Source: Acidobacteriota bacterium (GTDB lineage: Bacteria > Acidobacteriota > Polarisedimenticolia > J045). From it: a stretch of 6,828 nt of DNA. The stretch covers positions 1-6,828 of the forward strand of contig JAMOQA010000524.1 of the NCBI GenBank assembly GCA_027064265.1. The letters run 5' to 3'. Made by a program: the position numbers and the translations under genes. The notes under the pieces were generated by a model. The model ran no database searches. It worked only from the letters and a program-made list of their open reading frames with translations, and had not been told where the DNA came from. Positions 5,844-6,828 of the stretch are shown piece by piece (the stretch's first letter is position 1; the number at the start of each line of letters is the position of its first letter).

Positions 5844-6395
5844 GTGGAACTGCTGGTGTTCTCGATCCTGGCCGGCCTGGCCCTCGCGGGGGCCATCGGG
5901 GTGATCCTCGCCCGGAATCCCGTCTACTCCGCCCTGGGGCTGCTCCTCGGGCTTTCGGCGGTCGCGGGCCTGTTCGTCGTGCTCTGGGCGGAGTTCATCG
6001 CCGTCGTGCAGCTGATGGTCTACGCCGGGGGCGTGCTCGTCCTGTTCCTCTTCGTCATCATGCTGGTCGACCTCGAGCAGCGGGGCCTGGACACCGACGC
6101 CGGGCGGATCGGGCCCCAGCCCTCCCCCGGCTGGCGGGTCGCGGCGGCGATGCTCGGGATCCTCTTCACGGTCTTCGTCGGAGCGCTCCTGCTGCAGGAG
6201 CCGGCCCGGGAGGTTCCGGGGGCCGGGGCGCTCGACGCCGTCCTCCGGGGTGGCGGCGGGGGGGGAGCGCTCGGGAACCTCGAGCACGTCGGGCAGCTCC
6301 TCTACACCTCCTACCTCGTTCCCTTCGAGCTGGCCTCGGTCCTGCTCCTGGTCGCGATGATCGGGGCGGTGGTCCTGGCCCACAGGGAGCGGTGA
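5844..6395 (+). CDS. nuoJ: NADH-quinone oxidoreductase subunit J
   Basis: NuoJ (ND6 type) is a membrane subunit whose third helix, with a pi-bulge, changes shape during coupling in complex I. The 183-residue product has five hydrophobic segments, near 2-23, 28-48, 52-75, 98-117 and 160-180. Signatures are NPVYSALGLLL (25-35), AEFIAVVQLMVYAGGVLVLF (49-68), which contains the conserved YAG with Gly61, FLFVIMLVDLE (68-78), and LLYTSYLVPFELASVLLLVA (152-171). The loop before the last helix contains six glycines in a row (136-141), encoded partly by eight Gs at 6258-6265. The start is GTG 5844, with GGGGAGGA (5829-5836) seven bases upstream; the frame is open earlier only as a shadow of nuoI. nuoK follows eight bases after the stop. 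Confidence 0.96.
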   Translation: MELLVFSILAGLALAGAIGVILARNPVYSALGLLLGLSAVAGLFVVLWAEFIAVVQLMVYAGGVLVLFLFVIMLVDLEQRGLDTDAGRIGPQPSPGWRVAAAMLGILFTVFVGALLLQEPAREVPGAGALDAVLRGGGGGGALGNLEHVGQLLYTSYLVPFELASVLLLVAMIGAVVLAHRER

Positions 6396-6397
6396 GG
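6394..6397 (+). promoter_or_regulatory. Ribosome binding site that decides the nuoK start
   Basis: GAGG lies six bases before ATG 6404. The in-frame GTG at 6392, which overlaps the nuoJ stop, has its nearest purine-rich run (AGGGAG, 6384-6389) only two bases away, too close to serve it. The ATG is therefore preferred. Confidence 0.6.
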
Positions 6398-6403
6398 GAA
6401 GCG

Positions 6404-6706
6404 ATGCTGGAACTCCACCACGTCCTCATGGTCTCCGTGGCGATGCTGGGCATCGGCACGATCGGGATGCTCGTCCGGCGGAACGCGATCGTGATGTTCA
6501 TGTCGGTCGAGCTGGTCCTGAACGCGGGGAACCTCAACTTCATCGCCTTCTCCCGCTTCCTGCCCGACCCGGTCGGCCAGGTCTTCTCCGTGTTCGTGAT
6601 CGTGATCGCCGCCGCCGAGGTCGCGGTCGGCCTCGCCATCGTGCTCGCCCTCTACCGCAACCGGGACACGGTGATGGTGGACGAGGCGGCGCGGATGAAG
6701 TGGTAG
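6404..6706 (+). CDS. nuoK: NADH-quinone oxidoreductase subunit K
   Basis: NuoK (ND4L type) is a three-helix membrane subunit that carries two buried glutamates of the central proton path. From ATG 6404 the product has 100 residues, the standard length, and Glu36 (in FMSVELVLNAGNLNF) and Glu72 (in VIVIAAAEVAVGLAI) fall at exactly the E. coli positions Glu36 and Glu72. This supports the ATG over the GTG at 6392, which would add four residues (M-R-E-A). Membrane segments are near 7-24, 28-50 and 57-85. The C-terminal tail, NRDTVMVDEAARMKW, is polar and cytoplasmic. nuoL starts 13 bases after the stop. Confidence 0.96.
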   Translation: MLELHHVLMVSVAMLGIGTIGMLVRRNAIVMFMSVELVLNAGNLNFIAFSRFLPDPVGQVFSVFVIVIAAAEVAVGLAIVLALYRNRDTVMVDEAARMKW

Positions 6707-6719
6707 AGGAGACGGTGCG

Positions 6720-6828
6720 ATGAACGTGCTGCCGTACATCTGGCTGATCCCGCTGATCCCGCTGGCCGGGTTCCTGGTGGTGGGGACGCTGTGGACGATG
6801 GGTGTGCTGCGCGGTGCGTGGGTGCACC
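6720..6828 (+). CDS. nuoL: NADH-quinone oxidoreductase subunit L, N-terminal fragment (runs off window)
   Basis: Only 36 codons are visible. ATG 6720 is preceded by GAGGAG (6706-6711), eight bases away. The N-terminus reads MNVLPYIWLIPLIPLAGFLV, the usual first membrane helix of NuoL (an antiporter-like ND5-type pump subunit with a long lateral helix at its C-terminus). MrpA-type or NuoM/NuoN proteins can begin similarly, but the position directly after nuoK makes NuoL by far the most likely. The open end is a window edge, not a truncation. nuoM and nuoN are expected downstream. Confidence 0.88.
   Translation, partial: MNVLPYIWLIPLIPLAGFLVVGTLWTMGVLRGAWVH

Noticed and set aside
6392..6403. 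GTG 6392 as the nuoK start, overlapping the nuoJ stop
   Set aside because: Its ribosome site spacing is only two bases, and it would shift Glu36 and Glu72 out of the standard register.

Overview
The window is a very GC-rich bacterial segment (roughly 70% G+C by eye, with G/C at most third codon positions). It carries the 5' two-thirds of a respiratory complex I (nuo) operon, preceded by the end of an unrelated two-gene unit on the same strand. Nothing in it is strictly diagnostic of a taxon. The GC content, the separate nuoC and nuoD genes, the A-B-C-D-H-I-J-K-L order and the sigma70-like promoter would suit a high-GC lineage such as Desulfobacterota/Myxococcota-type deltaproteobacteria or an Acidobacteria/NC10/Rokubacteria-like group. 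That placement is inference.

Layout. Bases 2-295 are the C-terminal part of a DUF192 protein whose start lies upstream of the window. Its stop overlaps the GTG start of a 372-residue exported protein (292-1410) of no assigned function. That protein resembles, in layout only, secreted metallopeptidase-like proteins, but it has no HExxH zinc motif. Bases 1411-1687 are the only sizeable non-coding stretch. They hold a strong hairpin just after the upstream stop, a second G/C hairpin with a short T run, a sigma70-like promoter (TTGAGC-17-TAGGCT) embedded in that second hairpin, and a GC-rich leader of about 160 nt ahead of nuoA.

From 1688 to the window end the genes are nuoA, nuoB, nuoC, nuoD, nuoH, nuoI, nuoJ, nuoK and the first 36 codons of nuoL. 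All are on the + strand, with gaps of 8-19 bases or an overlap (nuoA/nuoB), so they almost certainly form one transcript. nuoD, nuoH, nuoI and nuoJ start with GTG; nuoA, nuoB, nuoC, nuoK and nuoL start with ATG.

How they work together. NuoB, NuoC, NuoD and NuoI form the connecting (Q) module, which carries electrons through Fe-S clusters to quinone. NuoH, NuoA, NuoJ, NuoK and NuoL are membrane subunits that couple quinone reduction to ion pumping. The NADH-oxidising module genes nuoE, nuoF and nuoG, which often sit between nuoD and nuoH, are absent: nuoH starts 16 bases after nuoD. The locus therefore encodes an 11-subunit-type complex I core whose electron input is encoded elsewhere or is not NADH. 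All cluster ligands and key proton-path residues that can be checked are intact. I see no mobile element, CRISPR array, tRNA or rRNA. The most unusual items are the degenerate peptidase-like exported protein, the missing EFG module, a Cys at the end of NuoD where homologues usually have an acidic residue, and the promoter buried in a terminator-like hairpin.
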